Below, piece by piece: positions 17,098-25,062 of a stretch of 64,000 nt of DNA (the first letter of the stretch is position 1; each line of letters starts with the position of its first letter). Both the position numbers and the translations under genes were made by a program. Origin of the DNA: Posidoniimonas polymericola (GTDB lineage: Bacteria; Planctomycetota; Planctomycetia; Pirellulales; Lacipirellulaceae); the NCBI RefSeq assembly GCF_007859935.1, contig NZ_SJPO01000010.1:124001-188000 (forward strand). Direction: 5' to 3'. The notes under the pieces are model-generated. The model was not told where the DNA came from, made no database searches, and saw nothing but the letters and a program-made list of their open reading frames with translations.

Positions 17098-20052
17098 ATG
17101 GCCGCTATCCTCCCCATCCCGACCACCCGGACCAGCGACTACCTGTCGCGGACCCGGCTCGTGCAGCAGATCCAGTCCGACCAGGTCGACCTGCTGCGGC
17201 TGCAGAACCAGCTCAGCACCGGCCGCCGGATCTTCCTCCCCAGCGACGACCCGGGCGCCGCCGTGCGGGCGATCACCCTGCAGCGGACCATCGAGCGGAA
17301 GGACCAGCTGCAGATTAACATCTCGTCGGCGTCGGCCAAGCTGACGGTCGCGGAGGGTTCGCTTAACCAGGTGTCGGAGGTGATCAACAGCGTCCGCGGC
17401 AGCACGCTGCCCGTGATCGACACCGTCGCGACGGACAACGAACGCAAAGCGGTGATCCAGGAGATCAACCAGGCGATCGAATCGCTGACGCACTTCGCCA
17501 ACTCGCAGTACCAGGACACGTTCTTGTTCGGCGGAACCCGGGCGCTCGAGGAGCCGTTCAACTTTGCCGGCAACTTCATCGAGTACCGCGGCAACGAGGC
17601 CAACCTGCAGTCGCACGTCGAGATCGGGCGGCTGTTCGACACGAACGTCTCGGGGGCGGAGATCTTCGGCGGGATGTCCGACGCGGTGCGGGGGTCGGTC
17701 GACCTCGACCTGCAGGTCTCGGAGAAGACCTACCTGAGCCAGCTGAACGGCGGCGCCGGGGTCGCCCCGAACGGGGCGGTGCAGCTCTCGATCGGTCTCA
17801 ACTCCTACGTGGTCGACCTCAGCGCGGCCCACACCCTGGGCGACGTCGCGCGGATGATCGAGGAGGGCGCGCCCTCCGGCTCGGGCATCACGGTCGACGT
17901 CGAGGGGGACGGCCTGCGGGTGAACCCGGGGCCGGGCGGGCTGGCGATCGTCGAGGTGTCGGGCGGCCGCACGGCGCAGGAGCTCGGCATCCGGCAGGAC
18001 GCCCAGGTGCTCACCCCGTTCGGCGACGACGTCAACCCAAGCCTGCGGAAGACCTCGCAGCTCAGCGACCTGGGCGGCACGAAGGCGACCGGGCGGATCA
18101 ACCTCGGCGTGACTAACGCCGGGATCAAGCTGCGGGCGACCTCCAACGGCGCCGAGTTCGACGGCGTCGACGTGATCGTCGCGGGGGGCGCGCCGTCGGG
18201 CGGGGAGACCGCGGTCTACTCGGCCGGCCCGCCGCCGGAGCTGACCGTCACGGTCGAGACCGGCGTGACCCGTGCGCAGGACGTGGTCGATCTGATCAAC
18301 TCCGACGCGTCGGTTCCGTTCGAGGCGGCGGTCGACTACTTCGGCGCCACGTCGTCGCAGCAGGCCGGCCTCGGCTTTGTCGTGCCGCAGACGTTCGTCG
18401 ACGCCACGAGCGGCGGCAGCGGCAGCTCGCTGGACCTGGCAGCCGGGCTGCGGCTGACCAACGGGCTGGGCGAGGTGGTGATCGACACGTCGGCCGCCGA
18501 GACCATCGAGGACCTTGTCAACATCCTCAACCAGCCGGAGTACGGCCTGTCGGCGCAGATCAACGCCGACGCCGACGGCATCGACGTGCGGTCGCGCCGC
18601 TCGGGGGCCGACTTTACGATCGGCGAGAACGGCGGCACGCTGGCCGAGGACCTCGGGATCCGCACCTACACCTACACCTCGCGGCTGGACGAGTTCAACC
18701 GCGGCCGCGGCGCAGTTATCGAGGGCGTCAACGACGCCGCTACCCGCAACGCCAACAACCTCACTATCTCGGTCACCGACCAGGGCGTCGAGACCACCTT
18801 CGAGATCGACCCGATCGGCATCGCCACGGTGCAGGACCTAATCGACCGGATCAACGGGCCGGTGGTCGACGGCGGCGCCGGCGGAGCCGTGGTCGCCTCG
18901 CTCGCCACGGTGGGCAACGGCCTGGTGCTGAGCCGGGCCGACCCGGCGACCACCGCGTCGGGCGGCCTCGCGTTCGCCGCCGACACGCTCACCTTCTCTG
19001 CCGACGCGCCCGGCGCGGCCGGCAATGCAAACTTTACCGTGGACGTGGTGGACACTGGCTCGGGGGGGCTGTCCACCACGTACAACTCGGGGACCGGCGC
19101 GATCACGGTCGACCTGGGCGGCTCCACGACCGAGACCACCGCCACGATCGCGGCGGACATCTCCACGGCGGTCGCTGGCTACACCGTCGCCGCCGCCGAC
19201 GGCACGCAGCCCGCGGCAACCTTGGCGGCCACGGGCGTGGCGGTCACCGGCGGCAGCGACATCGGGTTCCTCGATCCGGCGGCTCCGGCGACGGTCGACG
19301 TCGCCTACGCGGCGGACACGCTCACCTTTGCGGCGGACGCATCGGGGTCCGCGGGCAACGACAACTTCCAGTTCGAGGTGATCGACAGCGGCTCCGGCGG
19401 GTTGTCGACCGTCTACGATTCAAACGTCGACCCCAAGACGATTGTGGTGGACCTCGGCGGCTCGGCGACCGAAACCACCGCCACGATTGCGGCCGACATC
19501 TCCGCGTCGGTCCCCGGATTCACGGTCACGGCCGCAGACGGGACGCAGCCCGCGGCCGCGGTTGCCGCGACGCCAGTGGCGGTCACCGGCGGGTACGACG
19601 CCGACGAGTTCACGGTTTCTGGCGAGTTGGCCGACCGGCTCGGTTTCCTGCCCGACGGGCAGAGCTCGGTCACGTCGGCCGGTGCGTCGGTCCAGGCCGA
19701 GGACCGCAACACGCAGGAGGTGGCGAGCGTGTTCAACACGCTGCTGCGGCTCCGCGAGGCGCTCAAGGACAACGACACCATCGCCATCGGCGAGGAGTAC
19801 GCCGAGCTGGACGAGGACCTGAACCGCGCCACGTTTGCGCGGTCGGAGGTCGGGGCCCGGCTGCAGAACCTCGACGTGCTGAAGATCCGGCTCGAGGACG
19901 AGGAGGTGCAGCTCCGCTCGACCCTGTCCGAGGCGATCGACGCCGACATCGCGGAGGTGATCTCGGACTTCACGGCGCGGCAGTTTTCGCTGCAGGCGTC
20001 GCTGCAGACGACCGCCAACCTGCTGCAGTTGAGCGTGCTGAACTTCCTGTAG
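17098..20052 (+). CDS. flgL: Flagellar hook-associated protein 3, FlgL (greatly enlarged)
   Basis: The ends are FlgL/flagellin-like. The N-terminus has YLSRTRLVQQIQSDQVDLLRLQNQLSTGRRIFLPSDDPGAAVRAI and a helix ending NSQYQDTFLFGGTR. The C-terminus holds EVGARLQNLDVLKIRLEDEEVQLRSTLSE and FTARQFSLQASLQTTANLLQLSVLNFL. Usual FlgL has 300-400 residues; this one has 984. The middle, about residues 200-850, is filled with Gly/Thr/Asp-rich beta modules resembling flagellin-hook IN repeats (TLGDVARMIEE, TIEDLVNILN, TVQDLIDRIN). Two near-identical modules of about 97 residues lie in tandem at 625-721 and 737-834. The inserts should be surface-exposed on the junction ring. Confidence 0.92.
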   Translation: MAAILPIPTTRTSDYLSRTRLVQQIQSDQVDLLRLQNQLSTGRRIFLPSDDPGAAVRAITLQRTIERKDQLQINISSASAKLTVAEGSLNQVSEVINSVRGSTLPVIDTVATDNERKAVIQEINQAIESLTHFANSQYQDTFLFGGTRALEEPFNFAGNFIEYRGNEANLQSHVEIGRLFDTNVSGAEIFGGMSDAVRGSVDLDLQVSEKTYLSQLNGGAGVAPNGAVQLSIGLNSYVVDLSAAHTLGDVARMIEEGAPSGSGITVDVEGDGLRVNPGPGGLAIVEVSGGRTAQELGIRQDAQVLTPFGDDVNPSLRKTSQLSDLGGTKATGRINLGVTNAGIKLRATSNGAEFDGVDVIVAGGAPSGGETAVYSAGPPPELTVTVETGVTRAQDVVDLINSDASVPFEAAVDYFGATSSQQAGLGFVVPQTFVDATSGGSGSSLDLAAGLRLTNGLGEVVIDTSAAETIEDLVNILNQPEYGLSAQINADADGIDVRSRRSGADFTIGENGGTLAEDLGIRTYTYTSRLDEFNRGRGAVIEGVNDAATRNANNLTISVTDQGVETTFEIDPIGIATVQDLIDRINGPVVDGGAGGAVVASLATVGNGLVLSRADPATTASGGLAFAADTLTFSADAPGAAGNANFTVDVVDTGSGGLSTTYNSGTGAITVDLGGSTTETTATIAADISTAVAGYTVAAADGTQPAATLAATGVAVTGGSDIGFLDPAAPATVDVAYAADTLTFAADASGSAGNDNFQFEVIDSGSGGLSTVYDSNVDPKTIVVDLGGSATETTATIAADISASVPGFTVTAADGTQPAAAVAATPVAVTGGYDADEFTVSGELADRLGFLPDGQSSVTSAGASVQAEDRNTQEVASVFNTLLRLREALKDNDTIAIGEEYAELDEDLNRATFARSEVGARLQNLDVLKIRLEDEEVQLRSTLSEAIDADIAEVISDFTARQFSLQASLQTTANLLQLSVLNFL
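18970..19599 (+). repeat. Tandem duplicated module inside flgL
   Basis: Two copies (18970-19260 and 19306-19599) encode the same sequence pattern: AADTLTF.AD, SGSGGLSTTY or SGSGGLSTVY, VDLGGS.TETTATIAADIS, ADGTQPAA and VAVTGG. They are separated by about 15 codons. The copies have diverged at many positions, so the duplication is not very recent. Confidence 0.8.
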
Positions 20053-20094
20053 CGAGAAGCCGTTTGGGAGCCGTTTGGGAGCAGGGTGCTGGCG

Positions 20095-20125
20095 CCTTGA
20101 GGGCCCCGGGGGGGCGCCCTCAAGG
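20095..20125 (+). terminator. Possible hairpin terminator after flgL
   Basis: CCTTGAGGGC (20095-20104) and its exact complement (20116-20125) form a 10-bp stem 43 bases after the flgL stop. No T-run follows, so termination is uncertain. A tandem AGCCGTTTGGG repeat lies just before it. Confidence 0.4.
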
Positions 20126-20285
20126 TCTGCCTGACTGTTCGCGCTCGCGGGGGCGGCTGCGGCTTGCGGATTCTGCCTAGCGCCGCGGGGAGATTTCCGT
20201 CATCCCGTTCCACCCCGACAGCCGATGCAACCGAAACGGGAAGAGAGATACGCATATCCCTGCCAGCCGCCACGCGGAGCTAGCT

Positions 20286-20723
20286 ATGGTTATAGACACC
20301 AGCCGATTCGGTCCAGTTGAATGTCAGTCGAGCGACGTGCTCACGTTTCCCCACGGCCTGATCGGCATGGAGGGGTGCCGCGAGTGGGTGCTGCTCGCCG
20401 ATTCGGAGAACCAATCCCTCGGCTGGCTGCAGTCGGCCGAGCGGCGCGACCTGGCGCTGGCGGTAGTGAGCCCGCGCAGGTTTGTGCCGGACTACCAGGT
20501 GCGGGTTTCTGCCCGGGAGGTGGCCGACCTGGCCGCCGCCGATGGCGAGCAGCTGCAAGTGCTGGTGATCCTCAGCCGGTCGGAAGACGGGCTGGTGGTG
20601 AACCTGAAGGCCCCGGTGGTTGTCAGTCTCGGGTCACGTCGGGGCCGTCAGGTCGTCGCCAAGGACGACCACTCCGTGCAGTACGTGCTGGGCGCGACGG
20701 TGCCGTTCCGACAATCGGCATAG
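20286..20723 (+). CDS. fliW: Flagellar assembly factor FliW
   Basis: The 145-residue protein has the FliW layout: VLTFPHGLIGMEGCREWVLL near the N-terminus, SLGWLQSAERRDLALAVVSP, and VLVILSRSEDGLVVNLKAPVVVS. FliW binds both flagellin and CsrA. When flagellin is secreted, FliW is freed to sequester CsrA, which derepresses flagellin translation. csrA lies 188 bases downstream and fliC comes next, the classic partner switch in one locus. Confidence 0.95.
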   Translation: MVIDTSRFGPVECQSSDVLTFPHGLIGMEGCREWVLLADSENQSLGWLQSAERRDLALAVVSPRRFVPDYQVRVSAREVADLAAADGEQLQVLVILSRSEDGLVVNLKAPVVVSLGSRRGRQVVAKDDHSVQYVLGATVPFRQSA

Positions 20724-20911
20724 GCGTCGGCAGCGAAACAGATGGCTCCAATCGCTGCCAACCCGGCCGGCGGAATAAACGGGCCTTGGGGGCGTCGGCT
20801 ACAGTATCCCGAAACCGCTGGCCGATGCTAGCTACGTGACGGAGCACAGACGCGCTGGTGCGCGGCCGCTCAGAAAGCCCAACGCCGACTGGCGCAACAC
20901 AGGAAGTCCCC

Positions 20912-21145
20912 ATGCTGGTCCTATCAAGACAGCGCGACGAGAGCATCATCATCGGCGACAATGTCGTCATCACGGTCGTTGACGTCCGTGGCGACAAGGT
21001 CCGGCTTGGCATCGAGGCCCCGGTAGAGATCCCGGTTCACCGCCGCGAGGTCTACGAGGCGATCCAGCGCGAGAACCGCCGCGCCGCCGAGACCTCGACC
21101 GAGGACGCCCGTCAGCTCGGCGGCAAGGACGAGGCCGCCAAGTAG
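20912..21145 (+). CDS. csrA: Carbon storage regulator CsrA
   Basis: Starting at 20912 (MLVLSRQRDESIIIGDN) the protein has 77 residues and the canonical CsrA core (VVITVVDVRGDKVRLGIEAPVEIPVHRREVYEAI) plus a short acidic C-terminal tail. The upstream AGGAAG at 20901-20906 supports this start over an in-frame extension. CsrA is a dimeric RNA-binding protein that recognises GGA in hairpin loops near ribosome binding sites. Adjacent fliW and the GGA-rich region before fliC suggest flagellin mRNA as a target. Confidence 0.96.
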   Translation: MLVLSRQRDESIIIGDNVVITVVDVRGDKVRLGIEAPVEIPVHRREVYEAIQRENRRAAETSTEDARQLGGKDEAAK

Positions 21146-21859
21146 CGGCCCTCGGCCCGGTCCCGCTGGCAGCGGCCCGTGGGTCCGCCCGGCAGGCCGC
21201 CGCGTGCGCTTGGCGCCGAGTCCCCCCTCTTCTCTCTGGACGCCGTTTGCGGCGGCGTCCGTCGGTTCTTATCTCAGCGTTGACTCTTCTTTCTTGGCGA
21301 TCTCTCGCCACGCGGTCCAGCGGCAACGACCGCTACCAACGACCGCGGATTGGGGGTAACGCCACGCCGTTTTTCAAGCGCGAACCGTGCTGGTAGACCG
21401 GCGAAACCACACAAAGCTGACCGGTGGCGCCGGTCGTTCGGGATGTGCCGGCCAAGCCGTGAGACAAGTGTGGTAATTCGAGCGACAACCTAACGCCCCC
21501 ATCTTTACCAGACGATACGTTGCCTTAGACGCGTTCGTACAGAGCGGGCGCGTGCAGGATCGGAATGCCCTTGAGCGACGCTCCCCAGAGCCGAACTTAG
21601 GGTGGATCCAGGTCATTGGCGACCACGCCAGGCCGTGCGGCAGAAGGGACTGGGTTAGCCCCGAAGCCTGCGGTCGAGGCAGCGTCCCCCAGCGGGGACG
21701 ACGCCTCGGGAGCCAGACGAGGATCGACAACTTGGAGGTTGCAACACCGTGATGCTCGCAGGCTTGTGCCCGCGGGTCGCCAAAAATCAGAAGACCGGCT
21801 AGGGCCTGCCGCCAACCCGGTCGCACTTGGACAAGAGTCCTTATTGAAGGGGTGTTTCG
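21146..21859 (+). other. Long intergenic region / probable fliC leader
   Basis: This 714-base stretch shows no convincing gene. Close to fliC it looks like structured leader RNA. The arms CGAGGC...CGTCCCC and GGGGACG...GCCTCG around 21673-21709 can fold into a stem with an internal loop. Six GGA triplets occur within about 260 bases of the flagellin start. AAGGGG (21847-21852) is a good ribosome binding site for fliC. A weak sigma-28-like pair (TAAC at 21491, GACGATAC at 21511) is seen but its spacing and match are poor. The leader role is inferred. Confidence 0.5.
21238..21260 (+). terminator. Possible terminator hairpin after csrA
   Basis: GGACGCCG (21238-21245) pairs with CGGCGTCC (21253-21260) around a 7-base loop, followed by GTCGGTTCTT. 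The stem is strong but the T-tract is poor. If active, it would separate csrA from the fliC transcript. Confidence 0.4.
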
Positions 21860-24838
21860 ATGACACGTATCAACACAAACGTCGGCTCTTTGGTCGGTCG
21901 TAACAACCTGCAGCGGTCGAACGCCAGCTTGGCGCAGTCGCTGACTCGGTTGAGCACCGGTCTGCGTATTAACACGGGCAAGGACGACCCGGCCGGTTTG
22001 ATTGCTTCTGAGAACTTGCGGTCGGACATCACCGCGATCAAGAAGGCGATCAGCAACACCGACCGCGCCAATCAGGTGATCGCGACCGCCGACTCGGCCC
22101 TCGGCCAGGTCAGCTCGCTGCTGAACGACATCCGCGGCCTGGTGACGGAGTCGGCCAACGCCGGCGCCCTGTCGGACGAGCAGATTTCAGCCAACCAGCT
22201 GCAGGTCGACTCGTCGCTCGAGGCCCTCAACCGGATCGCCCAGACCACGACCTTCCAGGGTCGCCGCCTGCTGGACGGTTCGCTGGACTTCCTCGTGACC
22301 CAGGGCACCAACAGCGACAAGATCTCGAACCTGCAGATCGACCAAGCCAACCTCGGCGCCACGGGTGAGGTCAGCGTTGACGTCAACGTGACCACCGCCG
22401 CCACCCAAGCCACCGTTGAAATCGGCGACCTGCCGGACGTTACCCCGCCAGTGACCGGCGCCGTCAACTTCGAGATCGAGACCACCGCCGCTGAGGGCTC
22501 CACCGGCTCGGTCGACTTCGACATCATCACCGCAGACACCCAGCAGGGCACCGCCACGCTGGGCGTCACGTCCCAGGCCGAAGGCACCTTCACCATCGGT
22601 GGTGAGGTGGTTACGATCGCGGCACTTGCCGGTGGCAACTTTGACGCCGCTGCGGGCAACGCGGCCATCACCTCGATCGTTATCGACGTCGACGATCTCA
22701 GCGCGACGGGTGGCAACGACGTTGACGTCGACCTTAACTCCGGCGTGCTGACGTTGACCTTCGACGCCGACGCCATCACCGTTGCCGATGTTGTCAACGT
22801 GCTGAGCGGCACCGGTAGTACGGGCAACGTCGCCACGATCGACTACTCCGGAAGCACAGACACGATCGCCTCGACCGACTTCACGGCGAGCACGGCGGGT
22901 GGTGGCGCGACAGCGATCGCTGCGGACACGACCATCGCTGCTCCGACCTCGGCGCTGGCCGGCGGCGGCACGGAGAACTTCACGCTGGTCGCCGTTGAAG
23001 ACGGCCCCGCCGACGGGGCTGAGATCTCGGCCGCCACGGCTCCGACGATCGCCTTCACCGGCACTACGGCCGACGACTCGGCTTCGTACGACGCCGGCAC
23101 CAATGTGCTGACGATCAACATCGACAGCGACATTACCACCGACCGCACGTTCCAGGACATTGCCGACCTGATCGCGGACGCCGGCGAGTTCACCGTGAAC
23201 GGCGCCAGCTCGTCGCCGGTGCTTACCAACGGCTCGGCGATTATCGGCGGCACCGCCGCGGCGATCGACACCAACACCGGGGCATTGACCGTCACGGTGG
23301 ACGGCGTCGACGAGGTGACCACCACCGAGACCATCGACATCACCGGCACGCTTGTGGCTGGTGAGGGCGGCGACATCGGCATCAGCTTCGCCGAGGCGGC
23401 TCTCGGCGGCGGCGCCGCGTCCACCGCGGTGATCGGCAACGCGACCTCCGGCTACACGGTGCAGATCAACACCGACTTTGCCGGTGGCGTCGACATCGAT
23501 GACATCCGGGCGGCAATCGCATCGATCAACGAGGTGGACACCGCGGTCTTCAACGGCACGCCGGGCACCTCGACGTTCAACGCCATCGCTGTAGGCGGCT
23601 CCACGACGTTCCCGGACGCCGCCCCAGCCGCGATCAGCCTGACCGGCGGTGTCGATCAGGTGATCTCCAGTGAGGCGATCAACATCACCACCGAGGTCGG
23701 TTTTGTTGGCAACCTGAGCATCGGCTTCGCAGAGGCCAACCTGTCGGGCACGCCGACCAACACCATCACCAACGGCGCCAACGACTACACGATCCAGATC
23801 GATAGCTCGGCCCCGGTGACCCTCGAGGAGATCCGCTCCGCGATTGCGGATCTGGCGGAGGTTGGTTCGGCGACGCTCGAGAACTCCGGCTCTGGTTCGA
23901 CGACCTACAACGCGGCCATCGACGTCGCGCCGACGCCTCCGACCCTGCTGACCGGCGCCGGCGCCGGCAACGGCGTCAACGGCATCGACGCCGACCTGGT
24001 GTTCGAGCTGGCTGGTTCGATCGGTTCGGAGGTCCTCACCTTCGAGGCCAACACGAGCCTCGAGCTGCTGGTGACCGGCATCAACGCGGTCAGCGACGCG
24101 ACCGGCGTCACGGCCTCGGCCAACAACGCCGGCGACGGCTTGATCCTTGAGTCGGCTGGCTACGGGTCGAACTCCTTTGTCGACCTGCAGATCATCCAGG
24201 AGGACGAGTCCGACGTCACCGCGACCCGGGCGTTCAGCACCGCCCTAGGCCAGGGCACCCGCGAGGCCGGCACCGACATTGTCGCGTCCGTCAACGGCAT
24301 CACCGCCAACGGCGACGGCAACGAGCTGTCGATCAACACGGCCACGCTCGACCTGTCGGCCACCATCGACGTTGGCTTCACCGGGACGGCCAGCTTCAAC
24401 ATCGATGGCGGCGGCGCCCTGTTCCAACTGGGACCGGACGTGGTCTCCAACCAGCAGGCCCGCTTGGGCATCAGCAGCGTCAACACGGCCGCCCTGGGCG
24501 GCGTGAACGGCCTGCTGTACCAGCTGCAGGACGGTGGATCGGCGGCCCTGGCCAACGACCCGAACGTCGCCGCGGCGATCGTCGAAGAGGCGATCGACCA
24601 GGTGACCTCGCTTCGCGGTCGACTGGGCGCCTTCCAGCGGACGACGCTCGAGACGAACAAGAACGCCTTGAACGACACGCTGGCCAACCTGACCGAGGCC
24701 GAGAGCTCGATCCGCGACGCCGACTTCGCCGAGGAAACCGCGAACCTCACCCGTTCGCAGATCCTGGTGCAGTCCGGCACACGGGTCTTGGGCATCGCCA
24801 ACCAGAACCCGCAGAACGTGCTGGGTCTGCTCGGTTAA
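21860..24838 (+). CDS. fliC: Flagellin with very large variable domain
   Basis: The N-terminal D0/D1 region is typical flagellin (INTNVGSLVGRNNLQRSNASLAQSLTRLSTGLRIN, then DDPAGLIASENLRSDI), as is the C-terminal one (LGAFQRTTLETNKNALNDTLANLTEAESSIRDADFAEET, ending NPQNVLGLLG). The protein has 992 residues, against 270-500 in most bacteria. Residues about 165-880 are Ala/Gly/Thr/Asp-rich beta-type sequence, expected to project from the filament. It contains a duplicated module (about 490-590 and 605-700) with shared patterns ISFAEA/IGFAEA, YTVQI/YTIQI and IRAAIASINEV/IRSAIADLAEV. Cysteine is absent. A strong terminator follows. Confidence 0.95.
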   Translation: MTRINTNVGSLVGRNNLQRSNASLAQSLTRLSTGLRINTGKDDPAGLIASENLRSDITAIKKAISNTDRANQVIATADSALGQVSSLLNDIRGLVTESANAGALSDEQISANQLQVDSSLEALNRIAQTTTFQGRRLLDGSLDFLVTQGTNSDKISNLQIDQANLGATGEVSVDVNVTTAATQATVEIGDLPDVTPPVTGAVNFEIETTAAEGSTGSVDFDIITADTQQGTATLGVTSQAEGTFTIGGEVVTIAALAGGNFDAAAGNAAITSIVIDVDDLSATGGNDVDVDLNSGVLTLTFDADAITVADVVNVLSGTGSTGNVATIDYSGSTDTIASTDFTASTAGGGATAIAADTTIAAPTSALAGGGTENFTLVAVEDGPADGAEISAATAPTIAFTGTTADDSASYDAGTNVLTINIDSDITTDRTFQDIADLIADAGEFTVNGASSSPVLTNGSAIIGGTAAAIDTNTGALTVTVDGVDEVTTTETIDITGTLVAGEGGDIGISFAEAALGGGAASTAVIGNATSGYTVQINTDFAGGVDIDDIRAAIASINEVDTAVFNGTPGTSTFNAIAVGGSTTFPDAAPAAISLTGGVDQVISSEAINITTEVGFVGNLSIGFAEANLSGTPTNTITNGANDYTIQIDSSAPVTLEEIRSAIADLAEVGSATLENSGSGSTTYNAAIDVAPTPPTLLTGAGAGNGVNGIDADLVFELAGSIGSEVLTFEANTSLELLVTGINAVSDATGVTASANNAGDGLILESAGYGSNSFVDLQIIQEDESDVTATRAFSTALGQGTREAGTDIVASVNGITANGDGNELSINTATLDLSATIDVGFTGTASFNIDGGGALFQLGPDVVSNQQARLGISSVNTAALGGVNGLLYQLQDGGSAALANDPNVAAAIVEEAIDQVTSLRGRLGAFQRTTLETNKNALNDTLANLTEAESSIRDADFAEETANLTRSQILVQSGTRVLGIANQNPQNVLGLLG

Positions 24839-24865
24839 GCCCCGCCGGCGTAACTTGAAAACGAC

Positions 24866-24903
24866 AAGCCGGTTCGGCCCCCTTGGGCCGGACCGGCTTT
24901 TTT
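24866..24903 (+). terminator. Rho-independent terminator after fliC
   Basis: A 15-bp stem (24866-24880 with 24885-24899, one mismatch) closes a CCTT loop and runs into a T6 tract (24898-24903). It lies 27 bases after the flagellin stop and is one of the clearest terminators in the window. Confidence 0.92.
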
Positions 24904-25062
24904 CGTAGCTGGCGCCGATAGCGGCGGCGGCAGAACCGCTCCAGGCGGGCAGTCCCCGCAGCCGATACCCTTTAAGCAGTTGTGCGCGCCGAGCGTGACC
25001 TACGTTTGCAGGCGCCCTGCGCGTTACCGAGTCCCTGCACACTACGGCAGTCTCACAGCACC

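Noticed and set aside
21491-21518. Sigma-28-like promoter before fliC (TAAC ... GACGATAC)
   Set aside because: The spacing is one base off and both boxes deviate from the consensus; similar GCCGAT strings occur by chance in this GC-rich DNA.
21616-21903. 95-codon ORF overlapping the fliC start
   Set aside because: It overlaps the flagellin N-terminus in another frame and has no recognisable features.
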